Below are positions 16,880 to 25,326 of a stretch of DNA of 64,000 nucleotides, piece after piece. This DNA comes from Aromatoleum tolulyticum (GTDB lineage Bacteria > Pseudomonadota > Gammaproteobacteria > Burkholderiales > Rhodocyclaceae). Every line of letters begins with the position of its first letter. Position 1 is the stretch's first letter. The translations under genes and the position numbers were made by a program. The notes below the pieces were generated by a model. It saw nothing but the letters and a program-made list of their open reading frames with translations, was not told the DNA's origin and did no database searches. The DNA is taken from NCBI RefSeq assembly GCF_900156155.1, contig NZ_FTMD01000010.1:153344-217343 (forward strand), written 5' to 3'.

Positions 16880-17839
16880 ATGGAACTGCGCCAGCTCCGT
16901 TACTTTCTCGCCATTGCCGAACACGGCAGCTTTTCCAAGGCCGCCGCGGTGGTCCATGTCGCGCAGTCGGCGCTTAGCCACCAGTTGGCGCAACTGGAAG
17001 ATGAACTCGGCCCGCCGCTGTTCCATCGCCTGCCGCGCGGGGTGGAACTGACGCCGGCCGGCCGGGCTTTCCATCCGCATGCAGTATCCATCCTGCGCCA
17101 GGTGGACGATGCCCGGCAGAGCGTCACCCAGACGGAGGGCGAAGCGGCAGGCAAGGTGATCTTCGGCATACCGCACAGCGTCTCGCAAGCGCTGGCTCTG
17201 CCGCTACTCAAGGCAGTGCGTTCGGCCTTGCCGCGCGTCGAACTGGAGCTGACCGAGGAACTCACCGGCAACCTGATCCCGCAGCTGCGCACCGGCCTGA
17301 TCCATCTCGCGGTCCTCTTCGACGACGGCCTCCTCGATGAATTCCGCTGCCACCCCTTGCTGGAGGAATCGCTGCTACTGATTTCGCCGGCGGCAGCGCC
17401 CGATGCGCCACGCGGCCCCATCAGCCTGCGCGAAGCGTTGCGAATGCCCCTCATCCTGCCCGCGTCGCCGCATGGAGTCCGCCCCATCGTCGACGCCGCA
17501 GCGTGGAAGGCCGGCCTCGCCGCCCCCAACGTCATCGCCGACATCAGCTCCATCAGCATCCTGCGCACCAGCCTGCTCGCCGGCCTCGGGCACACCCTGC
17601 TGCCACCGATGCCGATGCAGCACGAACTGGACAACGGCACGCTGCGGGCCGTCCCCATCGCACCGGAAGACCTGAGCCGCCGCGTCGTACTCTGCGCCTC
17701 GCGGCATATTCCTGCCTCCGCGGCCACCCTGGCAGTCGCCCGGGTGCTGCACGCGCTGATCGGCAAGCTCTGCCGGGACGGCAGCTGGCGCGAAGCCCGG
17801 CTGATCGCGACCGGGAACCCGCCCTTTCCGGAGCGTTGA
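16880..17839 (+). CDS. LysR-family transcriptional regulator
   Basis: The 319-residue protein starts with the typical MELRQLRYFLAIAEHGSFSKAA wing-helix sequence; the recognition helix is around QSALSHQLAQLEDELG. The effector domain begins near VIFGIPHSVSQALALPLL. The opening sequence resembles the Cbl/NAC-like and other MELRQLRYF-type groups. No divergent target gene is adjacent: upstream lies a non-coding stretch and the first LysR gene in the same direction; downstream is a convergent DUF1631 gene. Its regulon therefore lies elsewhere, or it acts only on itself. Confidence 0.9.
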   Translation: MELRQLRYFLAIAEHGSFSKAAAVVHVAQSALSHQLAQLEDELGPPLFHRLPRGVELTPAGRAFHPHAVSILRQVDDARQSVTQTEGEAAGKVIFGIPHSVSQALALPLLKAVRSALPRVELELTEELTGNLIPQLRTGLIHLAVLFDDGLLDEFRCHPLLEESLLLISPAAAPDAPRGPISLREALRMPLILPASPHGVRPIVDAAAWKAGLAAPNVIADISSISILRTSLLAGLGHTLLPPMPMQHELDNGTLRAVPIAPEDLSRRVVLCASRHIPASAATLAVARVLHALIGKLCRDGSWREARLIATGNPPFPER

Positions 17840-17913
17840 AACAGCTTTCGGAATCGGGCAGGGAATCGCCCGGAGGCGGCAAGCGGCCACGCTATGAGGT
17901 TCGACTTTCGTGC

Positions 17914-20019
17914 TCAGGCGCGCTGATCAAGCGACCTGATGGCGCCATGGATGGCTCGCTCGAAGATCGGCCGGTCGAGCTTCACGATCTGCGCCGTTCC
18001 GTTCTTCAGGCGCACGGCCAGCGCTTCGGGTGTGATCGATATCGCACAGGGCGAAGCGCTGTTGCTGAACAGGAAGAGCGTGCGGCTACGGTTGATCCAG
18101 GTCAGGCGCTCGCGGCGGGTCTGTCCCACCGTGGTGAAGTCCACCCAGTCACCTCGCACCAACTGACGCACTCGGCGAAGATCCGCACGATCCGGTATGT
18201 TTTCCCCGTCGAGGCCCTCGCTGGCCGGTAGCGAGATGTCCTGGACGCGGACCCCCACGTCCGTCGCATGGCTGACCTGCAAGGTCGGTCCGGCACCGCG
18301 CGGGCGCGCCTTCACGGCCTTAATCGCCTTGGCGGCGCCGGCGTTTTTCGCCCGCATGGCGGCGAGTTGCAGGTCAAGCAGCGTATCCAAGAAGGCCTTG
18401 CGCTCGGTGGGCGCCGAACCAATCTCGTCGAAACCGACGTTGATCTCACTCAGCAGTGCCGGCAGCGACGCGGCCTGCCGCTGCTGGTCTCCCGCCACAT
18501 GCTTTGGCGTGACCGACCGCAGTAAATCGGTAGCGACCTGAAGGGCCTCGACGGTCGGCGCACCTTCCTCGCCGGTCTGCGAGATGCGGCTCTGCACGAC
18601 GTCGCGCCAGTAGCTGCGGAGGAACTCCTCGATCTCGAATGGCGCCTCCGGCACCAGCACGCGGGCGATGCAGGCATCCGCCACCTTCTGGGCCCGCGCC
18701 TGGGCTTCGCGCTTGAGACGCATTTCCTCCTCGCGGGCGAGCACTGCGTCGGCCAGCGCGCGATTCTGCTGTTCGTCGCGTTCCTCGCACTCGGAGAGGA
18801 AGGCGTCCAGCTCGGCGTTGGCGGAATCGAACACCGCCATGTCACCGTCGTAGGTGCTCTGTACCTTGTCGACCAGCTCGGAGAGCTTCAGATAAAACGG
18901 GTCTTCCGCGTTGACGACCTTGCCCAAGCGCACGGCAACCACCGACAGGCTGTCGAGGAAGAGCCGTGCCGGGTGGCCCCGGTCGGCGAAGAAGCGCTGG
19001 TTCAGCATGGCGGCCTGCAGCACCGTCGTCTGCAAACGGGCCACCAGTGCCTTGATGCCATCCGCGACGTTGGGATCGCTGAAAATCAGGTCGAACAGCT
19101 TGGCGACGATGTCGAGCGTCACGGCCTCAAGTGGCTTCACGTCGCGCGCGGCGCCGCTGTCGCGCACCATGCGTACGACGTTAGTGTGCGTGCCGGGGGT
19201 TCCCGCCTGCGGCACCGCCTGCAGCGTTTTCAGCGAGTTGAACAGCTCCTGGCTGGCAGTCCCTGACTTGGGCATGTCTCTGGCGCCCGTCTCGACTGTG
19301 CGCGCCTGAACCAGGCGGTCGAGGGCGCTTGCCACCTTGGTGGATTCCTCCGCTACTTCGTGGGCGTCGACCGGCACCGGGTCCCGGTAACTGCGCTTGA
19401 GCGACGGCAGGATGTCGGCCTCGATCATCGCCTCGTTGACCACCCGATAGAGTTGCGGCATCTCTATGGCCATCTGGTCGCCGATCAATTGCAGCAACAG
19501 GATGAGCGGACCCGTGTCGGTCGTGACCTCGACGCACGCCGCCTCGATGCAGGACCACAGCGCGGCGACATTGAAGGTCTTGTCACCAGGTTGCATGGCC
19601 CTGCGCAGGACGAGGTAATTGATTCGCCGCTCCAGCGGCTTGGTCTCGTCGCGGCAGGCCAGGGTCACGCGATCCAGCACCTCGCGCATTGCAAGCTGGA
19701 CGGATTCCTCAGCTGCGCTCAGCAGCCGCAGGTTCTCCTGATCGGCCAGGCCGTAGCCCGACTTCGTAGCATGCACGGCGCGCGCCGCGAGATTGGCCCT
19801 GAGGGAAGAGGCCACCCTTCCCCACTGTGTCGGAAGGGCCAGCTTGAGCGAGGCGGCGGCTCTGCTCTCGGCACGGTCGCGGCTGGTATTGATGCGCGTG
19901 ATCGCCACCTGAGTCAGCACGGGCCCCAGTTCCTCGAACAACTCGCACAGGTCGTTCTCCATCTGCGCACGGCAACCCGCCACGAGCTCACCGAGGGGGG
20001 TGGCGCCATTTTCGGTCAT
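17914..20019 (-). CDS. DUF1631 family protein
   Basis: The 701-residue protein matches the DUF1631 family of large, mostly helical cytoplasmic proteins found in proteobacteria, mainly beta and gamma. Recognisable blocks are the N-terminal FEELGPVLTQVAITRI region, the LLLLQLIGDQMAIEMPQLYRVV segment, the middle LFDLIFSDPNVADGIKALVARLQ segment and the C-terminal WINRSRTLFLFSN strand region that looks like a small PilZ-like beta domain. The ATG at 20019 is preferred to a TTG at 20052. No catalytic motif is visible. It is alone between a LysR gene and the electron-transfer operon. Function unknown. Confidence 0.85.
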   Translation of the reverse strand: MTENGATPLGELVAGCRAQMENDLCELFEELGPVLTQVAITRINTSRDRAESRAAASLKLALPTQWGRVASSLRANLAARAVHATKSGYGLADQENLRLLSAAEESVQLAMREVLDRVTLACRDETKPLERRINYLVLRRAMQPGDKTFNVAALWSCIEAACVEVTTDTGPLILLLQLIGDQMAIEMPQLYRVVNEAMIEADILPSLKRSYRDPVPVDAHEVAEESTKVASALDRLVQARTVETGARDMPKSGTASQELFNSLKTLQAVPQAGTPGTHTNVVRMVRDSGAARDVKPLEAVTLDIVAKLFDLIFSDPNVADGIKALVARLQTTVLQAAMLNQRFFADRGHPARLFLDSLSVVAVRLGKVVNAEDPFYLKLSELVDKVQSTYDGDMAVFDSANAELDAFLSECEERDEQQNRALADAVLAREEEMRLKREAQARAQKVADACIARVLVPEAPFEIEEFLRSYWRDVVQSRISQTGEEGAPTVEALQVATDLLRSVTPKHVAGDQQRQAASLPALLSEINVGFDEIGSAPTERKAFLDTLLDLQLAAMRAKNAGAAKAIKAVKARPRGAGPTLQVSHATDVGVRVQDISLPASEGLDGENIPDRADLRRVRQLVRGDWVDFTTVGQTRRERLTWINRSRTLFLFSNSASPCAISITPEALAVRLKNGTAQIVKLDRPIFERAIHGAIRSLDQRA

Positions 20020-20101
20020 ATCAGGCCTGATTCCGAGAATCGTTTCCGCCAATTATTACTCGAATGCACTCTCCGCACGTCACGCGATCGTCCGAAACGG
20101 C

Positions 20102-20134
20102 ACAGTCAGCGACCGACAAAACGTCGGCGACTGT
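20102..20134. promoter_or_regulatory. Imperfect palindrome, possible activator site
   Basis: ACAGTC at 20102 and GACTGT at 20129 bracket inner arms (AGCGACCGAC and GTCGGC). The centre is about 95 bases upstream of the -24 element, where enhancer-binding activators of sigma-54 promoters usually bind. It does not fit the NifA consensus TGT-N10-ACA. Confidence 0.35.
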
Positions 20135-20212
20135 CGCATTGGCATAAAAACGACACGGCCTAGTGCATTGTTTTTACTCGTTTATATCCTCGTTCGGATA
20201 TAAAAATCGCCC

Positions 20213-20228
20213 TGGCACAGGTCCTGCA
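20213..20228 (+). promoter_or_regulatory. Sigma-54 (-24/-12) promoter of the ferredoxin-fixABCX operon
   Basis: TGGCAC at 20213 and TGCA at 20225 have the GG and GC doublets exactly 12 bases apart, close to the RpoN consensus TGGCAC-N5-TTGCA. It lies about 50 bases upstream of the ferredoxin ATG. RpoN promoters are typical of nitrogen-fixation and nitrogen-stress genes. Confidence 0.75.
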
Positions 20229-20278
20229 AAGTAGCGGTTAGTCGATGCAATCCGGCATCTCCAACCAGCGAGGACATC

Positions 20279-20500
20279 ATGGCCTACAAAATCATCACCT
20301 CTTCGTGTACCGCCTGCGGCGCCTGCGAAATCGAATGCCCGAACACGGCGATCAAGGAAAAGAACGGCACATTCATCGTCAAGCCGGAATTGTGCACCGA
20401 ATGCATCGGTCATTTCGATGATCCGCAATGTCTGGTCGCCTGTCCGTCCGACGGCACGGTGGTGATCGACAAGAGTGTGCCGCGTTACCAGGCCGCCTGA
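20279..20500 (+). CDS. 4Fe-4S ferredoxin (FdxN-like, nif/fix type)
   Basis: The 73-residue protein binds two 4Fe-4S clusters: the first set of cysteines is [12 protein letters not shown], the second [18 protein letters not shown], with the insertion between the second and third cysteines typical of the ferredoxins found with nitrogen-fixation genes and of Allochromatium-type ferredoxins. Such proteins carry low-potential electrons, for instance to nitrogenase reductase. It is the first gene after the -24/-12 promoter and lies 11 bases before fixA, so it is probably the electron acceptor of the FixABCX complex. Confidence 0.9.
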   Translation: MAYKIITSSCTACGACEIECPNTAIKEKNGTFIVKPELCTECIGHFDDPQCLVACPSDGTVVIDKSVPRYQAA

Positions 20501-20511
20501 GGAGGATCGCC

Positions 20512-21357
20512 ATGCACAGCGTAGTCTGCATCAAGCAGGTGCCCGACTCGGCGCAGATCCGGGTCCATCCGGTCACCAACACCATCATGCGCCAAGGCGT
20601 GCCGGCGATCATCAACCCCTACGATCTGTTCGCGCTGGAAGAAGCCTTGCGGTTGAAAGACCGCTTCGGCGGAACGGTGACCGTGATCACGATGGGGCCG
20701 CCGATGGCCGAGGTGGCGCTCAGGAAGTGCCTGTCCTTTGGCGCCGACGACGCGATCCTGGTATCCGACCGCGCCTTTGCCGGCGCCGACACGCTGGCCA
20801 CTTCGTACGCGCTGGCGGCGGCGATCGGCAAGATCCGCGAGAACATGCCGGTCGATCTGATCTTCACCGGCAAGCAGACCATCGACGGCGACACCGCACA
20901 GGTCGGTCCCGGCATCGCCAGGCGGCTCGACTACCAGCTGCTGACTTACGTTTCCGCGATCCGCGAGATCGACCACGAGAAGCGCGAAATCCTGGTCGAG
21001 CGGCGCGCCGAAGGCGGCGTACAGGTGCTGAAAACCAAGCTGCCCTGCCTTATCACCATGCTCGAAGGCACCAACGAAATGCGCTACGGCGACATGGACG
21101 ACATGTTCCGCGCCGCGCGCCACCCGCTCAAACAGTGGGATCGCCTCGCGGCCGGGATCGAAGACCCGAACGTGGTCGGCCTGAAAGGCAGTCCGACCGT
21201 CGTAGGCAAGGTCTTTGCGCCGAAGCCGCGCAGTCAGCGCGCCGAGATCATCGAGACGGTCGACAACGACCCGAAGAATCTGGTCGTCACGCTGCTCGCC
21301 AAGGTGTTCACCCAGCATCCCAAGCTCGAACGCGAAATAGAACGTCTGGCCAAGTGA
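20512..21357 (+). CDS. fixA: Electron-transfer flavoprotein beta subunit FixA
   Basis: The 281-residue protein is the ETF beta-type subunit: it starts [18 protein letters not shown] and contains the nucleotide-binding region [21 protein letters not shown] and the [19 protein letters not shown] signature. In the FixABCX complex FixA and FixB hold FAD and split electron pairs from NADH between ferredoxin and quinone (electron bifurcation). A GAGGAGG ribosome site precedes the ATG. The gene order ferredoxin-fixA-fixB-fixC-fixX supports this assignment over a fatty-acid-oxidation ETF. Confidence 0.92.
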   Translation: MHSVVCIKQVPDSAQIRVHPVTNTIMRQGVPAIINPYDLFALEEALRLKDRFGGTVTVITMGPPMAEVALRKCLSFGADDAILVSDRAFAGADTLATSYALAAAIGKIRENMPVDLIFTGKQTIDGDTAQVGPGIARRLDYQLLTYVSAIREIDHEKREILVERRAEGGVQVLKTKLPCLITMLEGTNEMRYGDMDDMFRAARHPLKQWDRLAAGIEDPNVVGLKGSPTVVGKVFAPKPRSQRAEIIETVDNDPKNLVVTLLAKVFTQHPKLEREIERLAK

Positions 21358-21367
21358 GGACGAAATC

Positions 21368-22450
21368 ATGAACGAACCCGTCAAGAAGCCGGCGCGCAAG
21401 AAGGTCGAACTCGACCCGCGCTTCGTCAATTACAAGCACGTCTGGGTGTTCATCGAGGCCGAACGCGGCGTCGTCCATCCGGTGTCGTGGGAACTGCTCG
21501 GGGAAGGCCGCAAACTGGCCGACGCCCTCGGCGTCGAACTCGCCGGTGTGGTGATGGGCCCGCCGGGCGAGCGGACGCGCCAAATCTGCGGTGAGGCCTT
21601 TCACTACGGCGCCGACCTCTGCTATCTGGCGCAGGACGAAGTGCTGCGCGACTACCGCAACGAACCCTACACCCGCGCACTGACCGAACTGGTCGATACC
21701 TACCAGCCGGAAATCATGCTGCTCGGCGCCTCGACGCTGGGCCGCGACCTCGCCGGTTCGGTGGCGACGACGCTGGCTACCGGCCTGGTCGCCGATTGCA
21801 CCGAACTGGTGATCGAAGCCGATTCGCGCAACCTCGCCTCGACCCGGCCGACTTTCGGCGGCTCGCTGCTCTGCACGATCATGACCCAGCGCCACCGGCC
21901 GCAAATGGCGACCGTGCGGCCGCGGGTGATGGCGATGCCCGACGCCGACACCGCGCGTAGCGGCCGCATCGTCGAGCACAAGCTGGCCATCATCGAAAGC
22001 TCGATCATCACCAAAGTGCTCGAATTCATCCCCGACGCGCAGCAGGACAAGCCGCAGCTCGCCTTCGCCGACATCATCGTCTCCGGCGGACGGGGCTTCA
22101 AGAAGCAGGAGAACTTCCAGCTGGTCTGGGACCTGGCCAAGGTGCTCGGCGCCGAAGTCGGCGCCTCGCGGCCGATCGTCCAGGCGGGCTGGGTCGAGCT
22201 CGATCGTCAGGTCGGCCAGTCCGGCAAGACCGTGCGGCCCAAGCTCTACATCGCCGCCGGCATCTCGGGTGCGATCCAGCACCGCGTCGGGATGGATGGT
22301 TCGGACGTGATCATCGCGATCAACAACGACCCCAACGCGCCGATTTTCGACTTCGCGCACTACGGCATCGTCGGCAACGCGATGCAGATCCTGCCTGCGC
22401 TGACCGAAGCCTTCCGCGCCCAGATCGCGCTAGCGCGCCGGGCCGGCTGA
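21368..22450 (+). CDS. fixB: Electron-transfer flavoprotein alpha subunit FixB
   Basis: The 360-residue protein is the ETF alpha-type partner of FixA. The C-terminal FAD-binding domain is plain: [18 protein letters not shown], then [40 protein letters not shown] and [20 protein letters not shown]. The N-terminal 60 residues form an extension with many Lys and Arg before the domain-I strand [19 protein letters not shown]. The gap to fixA is ten bases with a GTGAGGA site. With FixA it forms the heterodimer that takes electrons from NADH. Confidence 0.93.
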   Translation: MNEPVKKPARKKVELDPRFVNYKHVWVFIEAERGVVHPVSWELLGEGRKLADALGVELAGVVMGPPGERTRQICGEAFHYGADLCYLAQDEVLRDYRNEPYTRALTELVDTYQPEIMLLGASTLGRDLAGSVATTLATGLVADCTELVIEADSRNLASTRPTFGGSLLCTIMTQRHRPQMATVRPRVMAMPDADTARSGRIVEHKLAIIESSIITKVLEFIPDAQQDKPQLAFADIIVSGGRGFKKQENFQLVWDLAKVLGAEVGASRPIVQAGWVELDRQVGQSGKTVRPKLYIAAGISGAIQHRVGMDGSDVIIAINNDPNAPIFDFAHYGIVGNAMQILPALTEAFRAQIALARRAG

Positions 22451-22473
22451 ACCGCAATTCGAGGAGAAAACTC

Positions 22474-23778
22474 ATGGCCGAAAAATTTGACCTCATCGTC
22501 GTCGGCGCCGGCATGGCCGGCAACGCCGCCGCCTACACGGCCGCCAAGGCAGGGCTGAAAGTCCTGCAGATCGAGCGCGGTGAATATCCCGGCTCGAAGA
22601 ACGTGCAGGGCGCGATCCTCTATGCCGACGCGATCGAGAAGATCATTCCCGATTTCCGCGAATCGGCGCCGCTCGAACGCCACCTGATCGAACAACGCGT
22701 CTGGGTGCTCGACGACGATTCCTACGTCGGCAGCAACTACCGCTCCGAGGAATTCAACCGCGAGCCGTACAACCGCTACACCATCATCCGTGCCCAGTTC
22801 GACAGGTGGTTCTCTGAACAGGTGACGAAAGCCGGCGGCCTGGTGATCTGCGAAACGACGGTGCAGCAACTGTTGATGGACGGCCAGCGCGTGGTCGGCG
22901 TGCGGACCGACCGCAAGAACGGCGACGTCTTCGCCGATTGCGTGATCCTCGCCGACGGCGTCAATTCGCTGCTTGCCAAGCGCGCCGGCTTCCATGAGGA
23001 ACTCAAGCCCAAGGACATCGCGCTGGCGGTCAAGGAAATCCACTTCCTGCCGCAGGAGACGATCGAGGCGCGCTTCAACATCGGCGAAGACGAGGGCGTG
23101 GTGATCGAAATGGCGGGCAAGGTCACCGCCGGCATGATGGGCACCGCCTTCCTCTACACCAACAAGGAGTCGATCACGCTCGGCATCGGCTGCATGTTGT
23201 CGGACTTCAAGAACCAGAAGATCACGCCTTACCAGTTGCTCGAACAGATGAAGGAACACCCGGCGATCAAGCCGCTGCTGGCCGGTTCCGAGATGAAGGA
23301 ATACGCCGCCCACCTGATCCCCGAAGGCGGCTACAACGCCATGCCGCCAGTCTATGGCGACGGCTGGATGATCGCCGGCGATGCCGGAATGTTCGTCAAC
23401 GGCATCCACCGCGAAGGCTCGAACCTGGCCATGACCACCGGCCAGATCGCTGCGCAGACGCTGATCGACCTCAAGACGGCGGGCAAGGAGTGTTCGGCTA
23501 AAAACCTCAAGAACTACCGCGAGCGCCTCGACCAGAGCTTCGTGATGAAGGACCTCAAGAAGTACCGCCACATGCCCGAGGTCTTCCACAAGAATTCGCA
23601 GTTCTTCACCACCTACCCCGAACTGCTCAACCGCGCCGCGCACACCATGGTCAAGGTCGACGGCATCGACAAGAAGAGCAAGGAACGCGAAATTCGCGGC
23701 AGCTTCGTGCAGGCCCGTTCGCTGTTCGGCCTGCTCGGCGACGCCTTCAAGCTGTGGCGTGCCTTTCAGGCCCGCTGA
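22474..23778 (+). CDS. fixC: FixC, ETF-quinone oxidoreductase-like flavoprotein
   Basis: The 434-residue protein is the FAD-containing FixC subunit, related to ETF-ubiquinone oxidoreductase. The dinucleotide motif VVGAGMAGNAAAYTAAKAGL lies at residues 10-30, and a second FAD contact is in WMIAGDAGMFVNGIHREGSN. It should pass the high-potential electron of the bifurcation to the quinone pool at the membrane face. Its iron-sulfur partner is the separate small FixX encoded next, in place of the fused cluster domain of mitochondrial ETF-QO. An AGGAGAAA site precedes the ATG. Confidence 0.94.
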   Translation: MAEKFDLIVVGAGMAGNAAAYTAAKAGLKVLQIERGEYPGSKNVQGAILYADAIEKIIPDFRESAPLERHLIEQRVWVLDDDSYVGSNYRSEEFNREPYNRYTIIRAQFDRWFSEQVTKAGGLVICETTVQQLLMDGQRVVGVRTDRKNGDVFADCVILADGVNSLLAKRAGFHEELKPKDIALAVKEIHFLPQETIEARFNIGEDEGVVIEMAGKVTAGMMGTAFLYTNKESITLGIGCMLSDFKNQKITPYQLLEQMKEHPAIKPLLAGSEMKEYAAHLIPEGGYNAMPPVYGDGWMIAGDAGMFVNGIHREGSNLAMTTGQIAAQTLIDLKTAGKECSAKNLKNYRERLDQSFVMKDLKKYRHMPEVFHKNSQFFTTYPELLNRAAHTMVKVDGIDKKSKEREIRGSFVQARSLFGLLGDAFKLWRAFQAR

Positions 23779-23813
23779 GCCGCGCATGCGCCACTGAAAA
23801 ACTGGAGAACGTC

Positions 23814-24101
23814 ATGATCAAGGTCGAACAGAAGCTGTTTCAGAACCGTTACCGGGTCGACGCCGGGCGGCCGCACATCAGCATCAAGCAACCCGAGTTA
23901 TGCACCAATAGTTGCCCCGAGCAGCAATGCGCCACCTGCTGTCCGGCCGGCTGCTACGTCGCCGAGGGCAACGGCAAGATCGTCCTGATTACCGATGGCT
24001 GTCTGGAATGCGGCACCTGCCGAATCATCTGCGACACGCATCGCAACGTCGAATGGGACTGGCCGCGCGGCGGCTTCGGCATTCTTTTCAAATTCGGCTG
24101 A
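23814..24101 (+). CDS. fixX: Ferredoxin-like protein FixX
   Basis: The 95-residue protein is the FixX subunit, the iron-sulfur partner of FixC. Cysteine groups are CTNSCPEQQCATCCPAGCY and CLECGTCRIICD, and the C-terminus WDWPRGGFGILFKFG is the conserved end of FixX and of ETF-QO iron-sulfur domains. An upstream in-frame codon in the fixC 3' end is ignored; the ATG at 23814 follows a TGGAGAA site and matches the family start MIKVEQKLFQNRY. Confidence 0.94.
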   Translation: MIKVEQKLFQNRYRVDAGRPHISIKQPELCTNSCPEQQCATCCPAGCYVAEGNGKIVLITDGCLECGTCRIICDTHRNVEWDWPRGGFGILFKFG

Positions 24102-24126
24102 TTGATCCAGGAACAGGCGCTGCTCA

Positions 24127-24588
24127 ATGAACGATATCCATGTTTTTCTTGCCCACGCCGTTCGGCTCGAGGCCGAGGCTGCCCGCCGTTTCGAGGAGCT
24201 GGCCGAGCAGATGCGCTCGGCCGGCAACGCCGAGGTGCAGGACTTCTTCAAGCAAATGGCCGAGTTTTCCCGCCGCCACCTGGCCGAAGCCACGGCTCGC
24301 AGCGGCTTTCGTCCGCTCCCCGATCTCCAGCCCGACGAGTTCCAGTGGCCTGACGGCACCAGCCCGGAGACCGCCGCCTGGAGCGGGGTGGACGGCATGA
24401 TGGGGGTGGAGGACGCGCTGCAGCTCGCGCTGGAAAGTGAACGTGCCGGGCACGCTTTTTATGCAATGATCGCGACGAATACCACCAATCCTCGGGTCAA
24501 GGCCGCCGCTGACGAATTCACGCAGGAAGAAGCCGAACATGTGGCCGAGCTTGAGCGCTGGGTGCTGCGCTATGGTGTGCCGGGATAG
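24127..24588 (+). CDS. Ferritin-like diiron-fold protein
   Basis: The 153-residue protein has the four-helix pattern of the ferritin/rubrerythrin superfamily: helix A with LEAEAARRFEELAEQM, helix B with AEFSRRHLAEA, helix C with LALESERAGHAFYAMI, helix D with EEAEHVAELERW. Helix D keeps the metal motif ExxH; in helix B the residue three before His is Ser where Glu is expected, so one iron ligand may be missing. There is no rubredoxin tail. It is the sixth gene of the fix operon, 25 bases after fixX. A role in iron handling or in protecting the complex from oxygen is an inference. Confidence 0.7.
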   Translation: MNDIHVFLAHAVRLEAEAARRFEELAEQMRSAGNAEVQDFFKQMAEFSRRHLAEATARSGFRPLPDLQPDEFQWPDGTSPETAAWSGVDGMMGVEDALQLALESERAGHAFYAMIATNTTNPRVKAAADEFTQEEAEHVAELERWVLRYGVPG

Positions 24589-24611
24589 CGGATTTATTGA
24601 GGAGCAGAAAA

Positions 24612-25250
24612 ATGGCCAACTGTTGCCACGACAAAGGCTGTGCGCTCGACGCGCTGCGCAACCGGCAGGGGCGCACCTTGCGGATCGTGCTGGCGATCAA
24701 CCTCATGCTGTTTCTGATCGAACTGAGCGCCGGTATCGTCGCATCGTCGACTTCCCTGATGGCCGATTCGCTGGACAGCCTTGGCGATGCGCTGGTCTAT
24801 GCCTTCAGCCTCTACGTGCTGTTTCGGAGCGAACGCTGGAAGCTGGGCGCCGCCTTGCTCAAGGGACTGATCATGCTCGGCTTCGGTGTTGCCGTTACGG
24901 TGGCCTTGGTCCATCGGGCGCTGGCGCCGATCGTTCCGGTGGCCGAGATGATCGGCGGCTTCGGATTGTTCGCACTGGCCGGCAACCTCGCCTGCCTGAT
25001 CCTGCTGACCCGGCATCGCAGCGACGACATCAACATGGAGTCGGTCTGGCTCTGCTCGCGCAACGACATCATCGCCAACGTCGGCGTGATTCTGGCCTCG
25101 TTTGGCGTTGCGCTCACCGGTTCGATGTGGCCGGACTTCGCGGTCGGCGCAGTGATCGCGGCGATTTTTCTGCGCTCGGCGCTCTACGTGGTGTCGCAGG
25201 CGATCCGGGGATTGCGAGGGCTGGATGGCGATCGAAGCTGCACGATCTGA
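24612..25250 (+). CDS. Cation diffusion facilitator-like transporter
   Basis: The 212-residue membrane protein resembles a cation diffusion facilitator reduced to its membrane domain. The helix SLMADSLDSLGDALVYAFSL carries the first metal-site DxxxD and the helix WLCSRNDIIANVGVILAS has the second-site N/D pair, both typical of zinc or iron efflux CDF proteins. The cytoplasmic C-terminal domain is absent: the protein ends shortly after the last helix. The N-terminus NCCHDKGC is a possible metal-binding arm. The ATG follows a GAGGAG site. It closes the sigma-54 operon, so iron or another metal linked to Fe-S proteins is a plausible cargo. Confidence 0.8.
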   Translation: MANCCHDKGCALDALRNRQGRTLRIVLAINLMLFLIELSAGIVASSTSLMADSLDSLGDALVYAFSLYVLFRSERWKLGAALLKGLIMLGFGVAVTVALVHRALAPIVPVAEMIGGFGLFALAGNLACLILLTRHRSDDINMESVWLCSRNDIIANVGVILASFGVALTGSMWPDFAVGAVIAAIFLRSALYVVSQAIRGLRGLDGDRSCTI

Positions 25251-25271
25251 CCGACAAGTATCGGTCAGATC
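25244..25271. terminator. Hairpin terminator between the fix operon and fpr
   Basis: GATCTGACCGA (25244-25254) and TCGGTCAGATC (25261-25271) form a perfect 11-base stem with a six-base loop; the left arm includes the stop of the cation transporter gene. There is no long T-run, but the position between two convergent operons fits a shared terminator. Confidence 0.65.
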
Positions 25272-25326
25272 GCCGCATTCTTAGTTCGCCAACGGCGGAA
25301 CCGAGCGCGCTTGCCCGGGGCGCCGC

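Noticed and set aside
20132..20160. TGT...ACA pair upstream of the fix operon as a NifA site
   Set aside because: The spacing is 18, not the required 10 bases.
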